Of a DNA stretch of 64,000 nt, positions 44,601 to 59,600 are shown piece by piece. This DNA is from Ciona intestinalis (Eukaryota > Chordata > Ascidiacea > Phlebobranchia > Cionidae), in NCBI RefSeq assembly GCF_000224145.3, contig NC_020173.2:596943-660942 (forward strand). Direction: 5' to 3'. The notes below the pieces were generated by a model. The model had not been told where the DNA came from. It made no database searches and was given only the letters and a program-made list of their open reading frames with translations. The position numbers were made by a program, and so were the translations under genes. Each line of letters opens with the position of its first letter. The stretch's first letter is position 1.

Positions 44601-47600
44601 CTGAAGGACAATTCTCTAATTTTGCAGAAAGATAAGCAGTGTTTTGTGTAGTATCATGATCATATACAATGCTCATATTGTCTTTATCATAAACCATGTG
44701 TACCAATACCTGCATAAAAACAATTAAAATTTAAAATCATGAATTGTATCACTGAACAAAAACATATAGAAATACTGTTGAAATGACAGCAATAAAATAT
44801 GCAATCTATAATAATAAATTCAACTTAAGACAAGTCTTCCAATTAGACTTTACACACATATGAAGAGTGGTATATATTAACACTTACCCCAACATTGACC
44901 AGTTGGTCTTCATTTGAGCATAGATGGAAATGAAGATTGCCATCAAATGAAACATTGTGCATAATGAAGTAAGCAGATACACTTGTTTCATTCAACATTG
45001 TTAAGTTTAAGTCATCCAGTTCCGCAACCTCTGTTTTGTATACAGAAGTCTGAATAGGTCCGGTAGTACTGGGTAACTTTAAAAATAGCCCGAACATGAT
45101 TTTAATATTGTGAATATTTACAAGGGTGGTGTTTACTGAACATATGTTTACTCTGGTTGTAGTTTTATTGACTTCTTTTGACAAACTTGAATTGATTGTA
45201 GTTGCTTCTTCAATATAATGAACACTTCGAATAAATCTTGGAACACTTAATACTTTGTTTAAAGGAGTGGTAGTTTCTGGTTTATTAGATGTTGTTGGTA
45301 TTGAAGCTGGTTTAGTAGTAGTGGTGTCACTGTCTTTGGTAAATTCAGCAGTGCTTAAATTGTTGATAGCATTTAAATTTTCACTGTTATTCAAATTATT
45401 TGGGTTTTCAGTTTGATCTAGAATGTCATCATAAGTTTCGTATACATCTGATGTATCTTCGCTGCTTGTTGAAGTGTCTGTAGTGTCATAAGCAGAAGTT
45501 TTTGTTGTATCAGCAGGAGTTTCTGTAGTATAAGCATTCACATTCTCAGATATATTTTTATTGGCATCGGTTACATTGTTTGAAGGAAGATCGGGACAAA
45601 TTTGGATCAAACTGCCTTGAAAAAGATTCAGATCAAACTGAAGCATGAATGTATGGTTTGTATGAAAGAGCAATGCCCTGGCTCCATGTTTCTGTTCCAT
45701 TGTAAATTCTCCTTCGTTTGGTAGAGAAGGTACAGCAATATCGGGATATCCATCACACAAGATATCTGTGATTATTGTAAATTCATTGTTATAAGTAATT
45801 AAATCTTTCCTGGAGGAAATCAAGACTAGAATGTTCCATGAGATATTCCTTGCAATCAAGCCAAAGTCTTGGTGAAAGTGGAGTTGATTGTTTTGATGCA
45901 GAATGCTGCATAGTTCAGGTTTAGCTAACATTGTACCAGATATCTGAACAGCATGATTGCCACCACTTGGTATATATATTGGTGAATGAGTAACATTAAT
46001 TTTGAGGAGATTTGCTGGGTCAGTAGTGTTAGAGATCAAAGAAAGTCTAAAGACGTTAAACAGAATTTGGAAGTTAGAGAGAGCAGCATCTTCTGTGTTC
46101 CACAATGTAAGATTTATATTCACAGCTTCATTGTATCCAGATTTCAATATTAAATTATTCTGAGAAATTGAGTTATTGAAGTGCTTTCCAAACAAAGTTA
46201 CATCTGTAGTCTGAGTAGATTTCTGAATATGGACATCAGAAACACTTAATGCATCACCATGACAGCCCAGAACCAAAGGCAAAGTTAAAACATTATCAGA
46301 CCTATCTTTATCGCCATAAACACTCATTTCATCAAGGATTGCAATAATATGGACAGATCCACAAAACTTCCAGCTCTCTGTCATTAAATCCAGAGGTAAA
46401 ACAATTTCTCCAGCTAATTTCACTTCAGAAACCAGAAGATTTGTAACTTTTATCAACTCAGTTTTGGGAATAAATGAATGTAAGTGTCCATCAGCAAGTT
46501 TGAGACGGTTTTGCAGGGTTCCCGGTTTGGAAATGTACAACTTTAGATTTAGGTTGGGCAGTGCAGAAGCCATGTTTTGTGTAGCAACGCTTAAATAGAA
46601 AATGTTATAGTAAACTCAGAGTCACCCATATATTGGAATTATTTTAAAAGCAACTAAATTGATATTTATTTTATGTCTAATAACTTACTTGATTTTGTCG
46701 AATAAGACTGTAACTGTGAAATTATAACGAGTGGCAACCAAAAGAGGATGCCCTGTTACTTTTAAGACATGAATATTAGAGATGGCCAACTTCAAATCAT
46801 TTTCATCAAATACATCACAAGACAATAGTTCACCCTTGTCAATTGGGAAAGACAGATAATTATTGCCATTCTGTTTTTCAGACTCTCTGATAGCCAAAGG
46901 ACCTGTGACAAAAAATTAAGATAATGTACTATTTTCTAAGATTTCTTTAAAAATCTATAGAATGAAAATTAAGCCAAAAAAGGCATCTTACTGAAATTTT
47001 ATCTTATATATTATTTTATATCCAAAGGTGGCAAAATATCAAAATGAAAACAGATTTACAGAAGAGCCGTGTTCCATTTACATTACACATGGCGAAAACA
47101 GTTAATACAAGTAAAATACCTTGTGCAAGTATAATGAGATACACTGGGAAAATTCGACATGCCTTCTTGGGTATTGTAATTACAGCTTCTATTGACACAG
47201 TTGTTCTGAAAGTAAATTATTGAAGGAAATACTTTGTTAAAATAGCTATTAGCATTAGGTATTGGTATATGCAAATGCCTTGAAAGTGTCAAGATAATCA
47301 TGGTTTGTTTCGCAAAACAGCTTAAATAAGAAACATGATTGTAACTTTGTGTGTATTAGCAAATGTGTACACTAGTGCCAGGTATCTAACATTCAAGTAA
47401 GTCACAATTTAAAAAAATATATATACAATACTTCCCAAAACAATTATGTTGCAAAGACATTATTTAAATATAAACTTAATACAAATTAATTTAGCCATCT
47501 CCCTCCTTTTTTAATAATTTTGACATTATCCAACCTGGTACATTAGTATACCTGTTGGTACAGCAACTATCTTGAGTGTGGGTGGCATTCATGATGTCCA

Positions 47601-50600
47601 AGCTAACAGCATCATCAAGAAATATGTTAAGATAAGGATCAACAGATATGTAAGCATCAAAGGTAGATAAGAGCTTGCCACCAACAGTTAGTATGTCAAC
47701 TATATCAAGGCTACTGTTGGTACTTTCCATTTCCATGATCAAATTCACTGTTTGTGGAACATCAGTGTACAGATAAAGAATTGGATATACTGTCTGTAAT
47801 TCCCCTTTTGTGACTTGGAAAAGATCTCCTGTTGTGAATTACATAAATAAAATAAGAAATCAAGCCACACATTTTAATATGATATAAATAAAGGTTATGA
47901 CTACAAATTTTAATAGTTAAGGTACCATATTGTTCATTTTTTTAGTTACTTTTAGTCCAACAAAAATTATATTTCTGTTACACTGATAGCTATTCTGAAT
48001 GTGCAAAATCAATGTCTGATTTGCATTTCCACACAAGCAGCTTACCTTTGCAGACAATATTTGCTGGTAGCATCACCGTATTATTAAGTAATTGTACATC
48101 CGATGCATTGGTATATAGTGATGTTAACTCAATTATAATATGGAAGTTGCCACAGAACATTTCATTCCAACCATATGAAGTGATGAATGGAATTTCAAAG
48201 ATAAGTGAAGAGGTTAAAACGTCAGGATAGATGAGAGCTGCTGGTTCTACAACTGAGTAAGTCACACCAGGCAATTGGGTCATCACTTTTCCATTGTAAG
48301 GATCGCTAAGTTAAAATAAAATTTGATGTGTAAGAGGTTTTTCTAATTAAATTTTATTTTATGCAACAAATGAAGTTTAATTAATTGTAGACAAAGACAA
48401 AAAATAAATTTCAATAAAATGATATAGAAAAAACATGATCAAAGTGTCATAATAATATTACAATACACACTGTAAGGTTAACATTAAATTAACAAAACAA
48501 CGGAAATAGTTGTACAGCAAATGCCTGCAAACTTACATTGGGTAGGTTATGTTAGTTTCCTTAGTCAACCAGAATTTAACTTGCACATATTTCTCCATGT
48601 CCAGTAAATCCATATAGGTGGAGAACATGTTTTCATCGTAAAATTGTAATCCAATATCAACTTGTAGAGTGTTTACCACATCTTCATATAAAGTGATTCT
48701 CATTGTCTTTGTTGATATGAAATAATCAATGTATTCTGACTTTTCTGTCTTTGTACAGGTAACACTGGTATAATGCCAAGGCACTAAGCGTGACAGTGTT
48801 AGATCTGTATCACCTGTAAATATAATAATAACTTTCTTATAGATCATTTGTAAAGTAGACCATTGGGTATTTGGGGTGCAGTGCTGAGACTGTTGTCTGT
48901 ATTTTATTACCCTATCAGTACAAAATAAGGCATTGTAACAGTAACAAACTGTAATCATAAGAAAAATATACATGGTACAATATTGCAATACCTTACATTA
49001 CATTCATAATCTGATATAAATTAAATAAATACCTTTTGAAACTTTGATAGTCATGCAATGTTCCCATGGTTCAGTACATGTCAGATTATCTGGAATGTTT
49101 ATTTCAGTGACACATGAAGTAAACATGGAAACTTTTCCTTCAGGAGATACATCACCTGCAATTATACAATAACTTAGTCAGTTAAATTCAACAACAGTAA
49201 AAATTGAATTTGAACACAAAGCTTACAATATAAACTTACTTGAAACCTTATTGCTGCAAGTTGCTTTTGAAAATCCAATTTTCATGTTATGATCTGAACC
49301 ACAATTTACAAAGTTTGTTTCAACATCATATTGCCAATTGTTTGATATTATTGCAGTGGTATTCATAGATTTACTGTCCATGCTTTCTCCAATATTGATA
49401 TTAAATGCCACTTGGTGGCTTTTTCCTGGTACCAACGCTTGTGGAAGGTTATACAATTGATGACCAAACAGTGCGATGTATTCACCAGGACATACAGTAC
49501 TCACACCGTCAATCAATCTGCTTGTAGATACAAACAATGACTTTGAATAAAATGAGTGTATTACAATCTTTAGTTTCCATATATGATTACACAATGAGCC
49601 ATCTGAAGGTAAAGTAAAAGCAACTTTACTTTTACATGATCCAGATAAGCCATATAAGTGAGAACTTTCAATACAGCGTGTTTTTCTTTCCAGCCAGATA
49701 GAAGTAGAAGAATTTAGACTTCTAACAACATCCATTTGTCCACTTATCGGAAACATAGAAGTGATCAAAACATCCTTTTTATCGTGATTCTTATTTTGGC
49801 TTCCAACCAAACCATTTTGAACTGGACAAAGTGCTACAGACAAGAACAAATCTGGCATAATCTGCTCTCCCATCTCAATATTGGATCTACCATCAGCAAC
49901 TTCAAAATACAACTCAACATTCTGACCAAGTTTTAAAGCCAAACCACCAACTAACAAAGCATGGTTAATATGATTGTATATTGAGGAGGAAGAACATGAG
50001 TTGATTTGGATTTGTGTTGCAAAAATGTTGTTCAATTCATCAATTTCTCCTTACAAATGTAAAACAATAAATTGATTATTTGTCAGAATTTTTTTGATTT
50101 GTATTTCAAATACTTGGTTAAAAATTGATTAGCTAATATGAAGTAGCTTTGTGAACAATACCCATCATACGTTAAGAACATCTCTACTATGGTGTCTTTA
50201 AATCTGTTTAGTGCTTTATATACTCTATGTCCACATGGGAAACTGCCTGTAACCAAAAGCTAATGGGTTCACGACACGTCGCTGCTACCATTGTTGGCAT
50301 ATGTGTCCTTGGGCAAGACACTTAACCGCAATTGCTTCAACCCAGTGGTCACTAATTGGTTGTCCAAATTATCAGCCATACATAAAAAATGAAAAAATCC
50401 CCAAAGTATTACAATTAATATGAAAACCTTACCATGCAACTTAGTTGTCAATTGCAGTATAAGATAAACATTTGTTGTTTGGTTTGCTGCAGTAAAGGTG
50501 CACAAATAAGCTATATCTTTGGCTGATATCTTTAGATCACCATGAATATGATATCTTGCATTGTATGACATTTGTCTATGAAGTGGTTCACTGCAAACAC

Positions 50601-53600
50601 AGCAGTTAAGTGCTATAAAAACTTTCATTAGCAAGTAAAAAAATATAATGATTAAATATTTGGTCAGGAAAGATTGTCTGCAAATAAGTTCGTTATATAT
50701 TTAAAAAAAATAATTGCTGAAAGGTGTGTGAAAATTGTTATATAGTGTTACAATATATAATAGAAAATTCTTACTTTAAAACTTCCACAAAATCTGTTCT
50801 TTCAATCATTTCCAGCTTGCGATCGTTATCAGAAAGTATGTCATCCAAAGATAGGAAAAATGAATATTGAAATTTTCTTTCATCATAAAGAGCACCAGTT
50901 ATACCATTAAGTGAATGAATTCCATGAAACACAGTACTGGATATACCAACCAAGTTGCTGTACTCCATACTGCTTATATCGGCCATATTCCATGATTGTT
51001 GATTGACAACACTGGACAATACAGTTAGATCAAAGCCAACATCATCTGCACCAGAATCATGTTTGCAACTCCATGTAAATGGAATCCAATGTATTTTATC
51101 ATCAGTAGTAACATTGCCATGTAATAGGATTTGCTTCACAGTTGGGTTTTCCCCAGCCACAAGCTCGAGCCCAAAATACCTTAAATAAAAATGTAATATG
51201 AATTAATATAATCATATGGTGTACAACCACAACAAATGCAAATGGTGCAAATATGTTATTCATTAGCAATTTTGTGAGCAACGTATGTGTTAGAATTTAT
51301 TACGATGTAGAATACACTTAGAAATTATGTGAAAAAGAGTAAATTGACATATTCAATATTCTTTAGTACAAACAATTCATATTCCCATTTAAAAAATACC
51401 TGTACTTCATGCAGTTTATTTGATTTACATTCACAATTGCCATATTTCCTTTTATGATATATTGATTTATATAAGACTGCTTGTTGAAGCTGGCTTGAAA
51501 CTTTTTCCCAGGATAAATTACATTTGTTGTGAAGTCTGCTGTTGGCCAAACATATGCATCAACCATTTGTGATGATGAGATAATGTGTGGATGTATTTCT
51601 ACTTTACTGCCTTCATGTAAAGTAGACTCACTTGCCCATAGATGTATGCTGGTAATATATGAATGAATGTTACTAATATAATTTATCCTTGCATAAAAGG
51701 GCAATGTCAAATGTTATAACACAGGTGCCCTTTTTCATACACCATATACCCGCTTGCAACTACATATGCAAAACAGCAACAGTATTATTTTTTGCCTTTC
51801 TTGCCATTGGTTGACTCATTAGTAGCCACTTGGTTCAAACAATTTCTTTAAGTGTGGTTTTACAAGTGAACTCTTTATGATTGGCAGTATGCGATCTTAA
51901 ATCCGGTATTGTTGGTTAGCAAGCATTCAAACCACTTGTACCAAGGTGTTGGTATATTTTTTACTTCTCAAGTTCAAACCTTATAACCAACATTTAATTC
52001 AACATCCCAAGTGCTAAAAATAAACTATAAAGCTTACTTAAAATAATCCATATCTGCAGACACCAGTTGTGAGCATATTTCATCTGAAGCTCCACATTCA
52101 ACCATCAGTTTAATATTAACAGGAGAGCCATATCCAAACCATAAGTCTTGTTGCTGTGGTATCACCTATAGCAAATTACAAAAGTGTGGTATAATGGTAC
52201 AACTCATGTGTAGATAATTTGTAGATTTATTTAATCCTCTGTTTAATATAAAGTAATTAAGTCAGTTACTATCACAATAATATGCAAATGTTAAAGGCTG
52301 GAGGTAACAGTAAAATGAAACTAAATAAAACAAAGCTAAATTCATATTTGAAATTATGCTATGCAATTTAATATAAAATATCATATATATTTAATAAATT
52401 TAAACAATTCTTAAAACAAACTTACCTTTACACTGATCAAGTTAAACAGGTTTGGCATGCATTGTATTTTCAATGCCGGTTCAACCACAGCAGGATGTGA
52501 TGGTATTGCATTAAAACCTATTCCAGGTAACATAGCAACAAGTGATATATACATCATTCCACATAATGCTGATGAAGCGTTTGTTTCAATAAATTGAAAG
52601 TTTATGGAACCAGAGACAGAAGATGACAATCGTTTATAACCAGTTTCAAGATTGGTTGTTGTCACTGTAACAAAATATGTTGTATAGGTGTTTCTATGAT
52701 AACAAAACTCTAAGAATCACAGCGAGGGAAAGTTTCAAATATTTTGAATCATAAAAATTGAATGTTTTAAAACATATTACTTAATTTATTTTTTTCTAAA
52801 AATATCCCAGTACCAGTTTTAGATGCAACAGCTGTTTTACTGCTACATGATAGTTTTTAAATCATATGTATTAATTTTTAAAGGCATGTACCTGTCCCAA
52901 ATGTCAAATTTACAGCAACACCATACACGCCATCAAGTACATGGAATGAATTAACAGTTTTGCTCAAAAGAAACTTCATATTTGTCTTGAGTAGATCTGG
53001 TAAACTGTGCTCTGAAACATACTTTGGAATATCAAGCTGTAGCTGTGCTTCAAAATTTAACTTTAAAGAAACTTCGGCAAAACTTGTTGGGAGATAATGA
53101 ACACAGTTCTCAGCATCACATGTTGTCATTGCAGCTTTGTCAGTAAGTATTTTCGGGTTAAGGATCTTTAGGGAAGATGATATATTTGAACAGTCAACTG
53201 TAATTGGTTGAGTAACAACATTATTTGAAACTATTATTTCTTCTTGGTTCTCTGATACCTTTACCAGCAAATAAAGGCCCTTTTCACAAAAGGAATCAAA
53301 CTTTAATAAAGTTATTGGGTCTGGCATTACAAATGTAGATTGATAATATGCTGAATTTGTACCATCTACTGTTGATAGTGTGGTATCATAAAAATTGATG
53401 AATTCATCATTGATATCAAATCCTTGGTCTTCGGATAAAGCAGCTTGCCATTTAAGGTTGTTAGGATTTAATTTCTGATTCTGGTTGTTTTGGTTTATTA
53501 TTTTTAACCATCCTTCTACTTGAACTTGTTGCAGTGGTGTGAGCATTGATTCTGTATGTCCGATAAATGGTTTGCCAAAGTAGTATTTAAGGCAATTTTA

Positions 53601-56600
53601 AGTTGAATTCCCACAAGCTTCAAAATATCATGTGGGCAATTTACATAGAAATCAAGAATTTTAAAACTTGTTAAACTTTGACTGTCAAACAGCACTGGCG
53701 TGTTAGCTATCACTGATGCAGGGTGAGTCAATAATATTCCAATGGTAAGGTTACCACACATATCACCAGGAACACCTGTCAAATATTTGATTGTCAATAA
53801 CGATTTTTTGTATCTTATTTTGATTTTATAAGTACAGAGCTTCTATAACTAAGTTAACTCAGATATAGAAATTTGTAATTGTTTTGCAATACGAAATTAA
53901 AAATATAAAAAAATTTGCAACTAACAAAAATTTAAATGTGTGTAAAGCTTGCAGAACGGGTTAAGAGTGACCAGGATGAAATCCAGCCTTCTGCTACCTT
54001 GATTAATAAATACTTTAACAACTCACCAATGCCTGTTGCGAAGTCGCTTAACATTAAACTTTCTCCATTAGATATTTGTCCTTGAAGTATTGCTCTTTGT
54101 GCATCATTTGGTTGAAGTTGATGAAGAAGTATTTCATTATTTCCATTCAAATCATGGCTGCTTATAATGAAATAGACAATAATAGCATTTGTAAAACTAT
54201 AAGGCTGAATAGGTAGGTGTGGTCCGTTGTATTTCACTTCTAAGTAATATGGTTCCAAAAAATTAACCATTTTGACATCTCTTTCATTGGAGAATAAGGT
54301 TGAAACATTCAAATCTGCAAGTGAAAATGAATAAATTAAAACTGGAATTGTAAAACGAATACCTAGAAGTCAAATACAAAATAATGGTCATATTTACCTA
54401 AAAGATTATGTGTTAGACTTGTGCCCTCCAACAAACTAAATCTTGTAACTTCAAAAGTAGGTATTGCTGGTCTTGTTGTCTTAAAAGTTTCACCAGGTAT
54501 TATTCCAACTTTTAAAAACTCAGGTCCACATCTAATAAACAGTGGAACATACAAGAATCGTCCATCCGATTGAGGTAAAACCTCTAATTCAGCTTGAGCG
54601 ATTACCAGATGGTGGATTCCTGGATGATTAATAGCTAAGAAACTCGAAGGTGGATATTCAAAAGTTTGTAAAGATGTAAGAGAGAGTTTTGGAAATGCTG
54701 AACTTGCGTTTGTTAACAAATTTGTATGAGGTGAATTAATTGTTAAATTGTCAGGTATGCATGATGCTGTGCTTATAATAAACCGCACTTCAAATTTGAA
54801 TCTTTCAAAATGCTCGTATGATATAAGAGGTATTGATGTTATATGGCGCAAAGTAAATCCAGCACTAGAGATATATGGTTCTGAACACAACAAGTATGTC
54901 AGATAAGATTTATCAGGCAATAAAGCATCTTTTACTTGGAACTGTATAACCCGTCTGTTGGTAGATGATACAGTGAATGACCACGATAGATAAACCCAAC
55001 CACACATTCTGATGTTATTCGATTCTAACATGGTTTGGAATCTCTGAATAGAATTTACAGAATTTTGTTCAAACAATAGTTTGTTGACATTGTGAAACAA
55101 AGAAGTAGATCCAATGAAAATATCTTTGCAGGATTCGTCCTCACAGCTTGTCTGTGTTAGCTTAAAATGGGCAGTTATGTTGAGAGTATTTGTGCTAGTT
55201 GGTCCTGTTATGGAGTACAGATCTAACAGATCAGGACTAACTTTATTCTTTTCTATCATTGTGTCTATTTCAACTAAAAATTCATTTTGAAATGCAGGAA
55301 ATAATGATCTTGGTAGGTTAGGTAGAGTAAGTCCTATCTGAAGAGGAATAACATGTGCTTTAACAAGGCTATCCTGCAAAGTAGTTGGAACATTGGAGCA
55401 ATTAAGCTTCTCAGTAAGCAAGGGGAGCTTAATCACATTGTTTGACATACATTGTTCCAGTGGTAGATCATAGGCATTAGATGTTTTGGCAACTAACATC
55501 CAATGGTGAGGTGACAAGCAGCCAAGGGTTTTAATCTTACCAGAAAATACATAAAAAGTTTGGAAAATTGTAACAACTTGTCCAGGGTATAACTTTGATA
55601 TGCCTGTCTTGCATTTATATTCATTACATGTAGGTGATAATGAGAGAACAGCGGTTGAAGCGGTGTTGGTCATATCTTCTGCAACCTTGTACAGATCCAA
55701 CTGGAGTTGAATAAAACTTTCCTTAGGAAGTGATTTGAGAATCGTATTTCCTATATACTGAGCATGGGCAACTGCAGACAGCTCAAGCACACCATTGCTA
55801 TGTATACGATAAGAGATATTGCCATATACAAGATTCAAATCAGTAGAGCCAGTTATTAATACTGATGATTCAGCCTGTGAATTACCTCTTCCTAGACTTG
55901 ATGAAATTGATGCAGATAATTTGTGCATGCCATGTAGTTTACAGTTGTCACTGGAGTTTGGCTTCAAATACAATAAACCAGATACAAAGAAATAACCTCC
56001 ATACAATGTACACTGTACACCATTGTAGCAACTGTATGATTCCATTTCATCTGAGCGCTGCATTACAACATTGGTGATTATGTTCTTGATGATTAGACTG
56101 TTTGAGGTTTGTAATGTAAAAGTGCTGTTGGTTATATTTGAAGCACTAAGTGATGTTTCTTTCGGTGAATGGAAATGAATCATAGCTTGATATTCAACTT
56201 GAGGTACAGCCAGTGAGCTGATACTAAGAACGTTATTTCGAAATAACAAGGAATCTACTGTCATTTTTGCTTCACATGTGCATGAAAAACCAACCCCATG
56301 CAAAGGCTCTGAACACTTCATGCTGGAGAATTGTAAACCAACATACAGAGCAACACAGAAATATCTTGAAGTTAAACACGATGGGCATTCTGATGAAGAA
56401 ACATTTATTTTAAGATGACCAACTGTAAGAAGATCCCCATATTCAAACCAAGGATGTATGTTAGCAAGTTCCTGAACCGGAAGAAATGTTTTTTTTGTTA
56501 TTGCAATGCCATTAATGCTACCATTGAGTTTCGTAGGAGAAGCAAAGAGCTGAAATGAAATGTTGTTGTCACTAAATGAAAAAGACTGCCCCAAGTTTAG

Positions 56601-59600
56601 AAAAGAAATATTCAGCAATACTTCCGAACTTGAGTTGCGTAAGTTGTATGATAAAGGCTGCCATGAAAATGAATCATTCATCAAGATGATAGAATGTTTA
56701 CAGAATTTTAAAATCCCATGTTCCTTTGGTAATGTTGACTTCGTAAGACAAAAAGTGCCAGAATTTGTGAAATTACCACAATTGTGATGTGTTTGGGTTG
56801 GCACTGGATAAAGAGAAGTATCTGTTTTAACTGGAATGCACAAGCTTTGATTTAGGACGATATCCTCGCTGTTTAGGACTAAATTCACTGGTACAAGGCA
56901 TATCTGTTTCACTGTCTGACAAATGCTTCGGGTAATATTGAAACTTGCTAGAACATGAAACTGTTTTGAAGAGTTAGAATGTTCTACATGATTGTTGTGC
57001 AAGCGAATATCTGAGTTTGGGAGCAAATTGTAAGAGCATTCAAGTTGATTCACTTTGCTGATATGATGACAAGCCAGGCTGTAAGGAACATAATTAGGTA
57101 AAGGTTTTAAGGGTTTAACTCAAAAAGTTCCTACCTTGTCCGGTTTAGAGTAAAGTGGGCATTGGAGACAATTATAGCAGTTTTAGAGCGAAAGTGGCTG
57201 AATTTTGGAAAAGCCGATACATCTGAATACTGATTTTCTACATTGACTGTCAGTGAGACCTTAGATTCCAACTAATAAATAAGCAACGTGTCAAAAAAAG
57301 TTAAAATATTTTTATAACAATTTTACCTCTGGATAAATTACTTGAGTTTCTTTTGATCCGGAAATGTTATATTTTAAGATGTTAGACTGTGGGCAGGGGA
57401 AATAAAGTTTAAAGGAGGCTGTGTTGTCTGAATTATTGTATGTGTCCAGCTCATTGCCGAGAACTTGAATATTTGGAAGTATTACCACTGTCACATATAC
57501 AAAGCTACCACACATTGATTGCCGATTGTCAATGTAATCCTGAAAATATGTTAATGGTTTGTGTTTAAGTTCTTAAATACATTGATACATATTTAGAGAA
57601 TTGTACAAGCTATTTACATGTACAATGGTGGACATCCAGTATATACAAAATATTTTTACAAAAAAAACATTAATTCGTAGAGGCACAGTATATAAATTTC
57701 CCCTCCCCTTCAAAGAATTGGAATTTGTGTAACACTACATGCAAAAAAAATTTACTAAAATACGAAAGAAATACTAAATAACCAAAAGTAGTATATATCG
57801 GTAGAGAAAATATTTGTTACCTTTAGATTAAGGTCTCCATTTAAATTAACATTTTCGCTTGAAGCAAAGCTTTTTTCCTGTGTATACCGATCTTTACGTA
57901 GCTCATAATCTTGCTGAAGGTTTAGCATAACAGGTAGTTGATATATACCTGGTAATATGAAATTGTAATGTTGAGTGAAAATAAAAAGAGTTGGTTTAAG
58001 GACGAAAACAGTCAGAACTAAATGTATATTAAGATAACAAAGCAATCAAATTAGAGTAAAACGTTACATTTTTCTGCAACCCTCTAGAACGATGCTTCGT
58101 AAACCTTAAAATATTTATCAAAATACTCTTTTTAGAACATTAATTACAGCAAGTTTACATCTATTTAAAAACAAGATTTATTTTAAAATGTAATGTTAAG
58201 GTTACAACCATTACTAACCTGTAGTAATGAGAGTAGTTTTAGATATTCCAAGATTTGATTTAATTTGTTCAATTAAAGCAGATGAGAGGAAGGGTTTATG
58301 GTCAGATGCTAACATAACAATGTGAGCATTGTATCCCAACTCATTAAAGTAAACCTGAGATTAAGAACGCTACTTTCTAAAGATATTCAGTGCCATTAAT
58401 TAAATGAATAAATGTAACTTGTTTGATTACTCGCGGTTGGAGAAAAACACAGTGGTAAATGACTTGCCCAAGGACACATACGCTCACAATGATAGCCGCA
58501 ACGAGCCCTGAATTGGTAACTTCTAGGTTAGAAGCGGACACGAAAACTGCCACGGGCAACACAAACCAGTGAATAGTTCATACTGCCAGTAATAATGAAA
58601 ATTGTCTGACGCCGTGGCAAAGTGGTTAATGCACTTTAACTTTAACCCACAGGTAATGAATTCAAGGCTCGTCCCTACGATCAATATGGGCGTACGTGTC
58701 CTTCGGCAAGACATTTACGACGATTGCTCGAACCCAGTGGTCACTAATGGGTTGTCCAAAATCCAAATTATTAGCCATACAAAAATTGTTTAAAAAATTC
58801 TCTATAAAGTAACATACATTGTAACTAGTAAGCTGGTACGAGGTGTATGAATACCCATGTTATAACGACTGTCGTTTCCGGCCACATGAGGATTACGTAA
58901 GTTACATTCTTTGACTCAAATTCAAATGGATACAGGCAAAGCCTGACTAATTTTAAAAAAAGAAACTTTTTGATAGGATTACAAACCAGCTCGACCATTA
59001 AGTACATTTTAACAAATTAACTTACATCGTTAGTAAAAATAATCTGAGCACTTAGTGAATATTTTAGATTTATCCAACTTGTTCCATTTGTTTCCATTGA
59101 GAAGTGAGTTACACGAAGGTCACAAAAACCTATAAATATAACACAACCCATGAAAGGTTAAGATTCTAGTTGATAACCTCTTAAATGTATTTTACCAAGC
59201 TCCAATTTAATACATTATCATATCAATGGTTTGTTGCATTTGTTCGAAAATAAGTACGGATGCAAGAAACAAAATAAATGTGATTTCTTTCGATCTAAGA
59301 TTTTATAATTTTGGAGAATTATCGTAATAAAAAAGGGACTAGATCAAGTACTACTGAACACTCAGTAAAGAAATAAAGCACATCCAATGGTGTTTTCAAA
59401 CAAGTTATTTTTTAAGTTACAAACCTTCACAGATTGCATCATCTAACTTAGGAATTGTGACCAACTTAGAAGTCATGATTCCTTTCCTGTTACTTCTGTT
59501 GCGAAATGAAACCTTCACTTTGGCATCATTTTGACCACATCTTTCAAACACTTGTTTCTTTGTCAAAGAAAAAGTTGCAGATTTCGTTGCTACAAAATAA

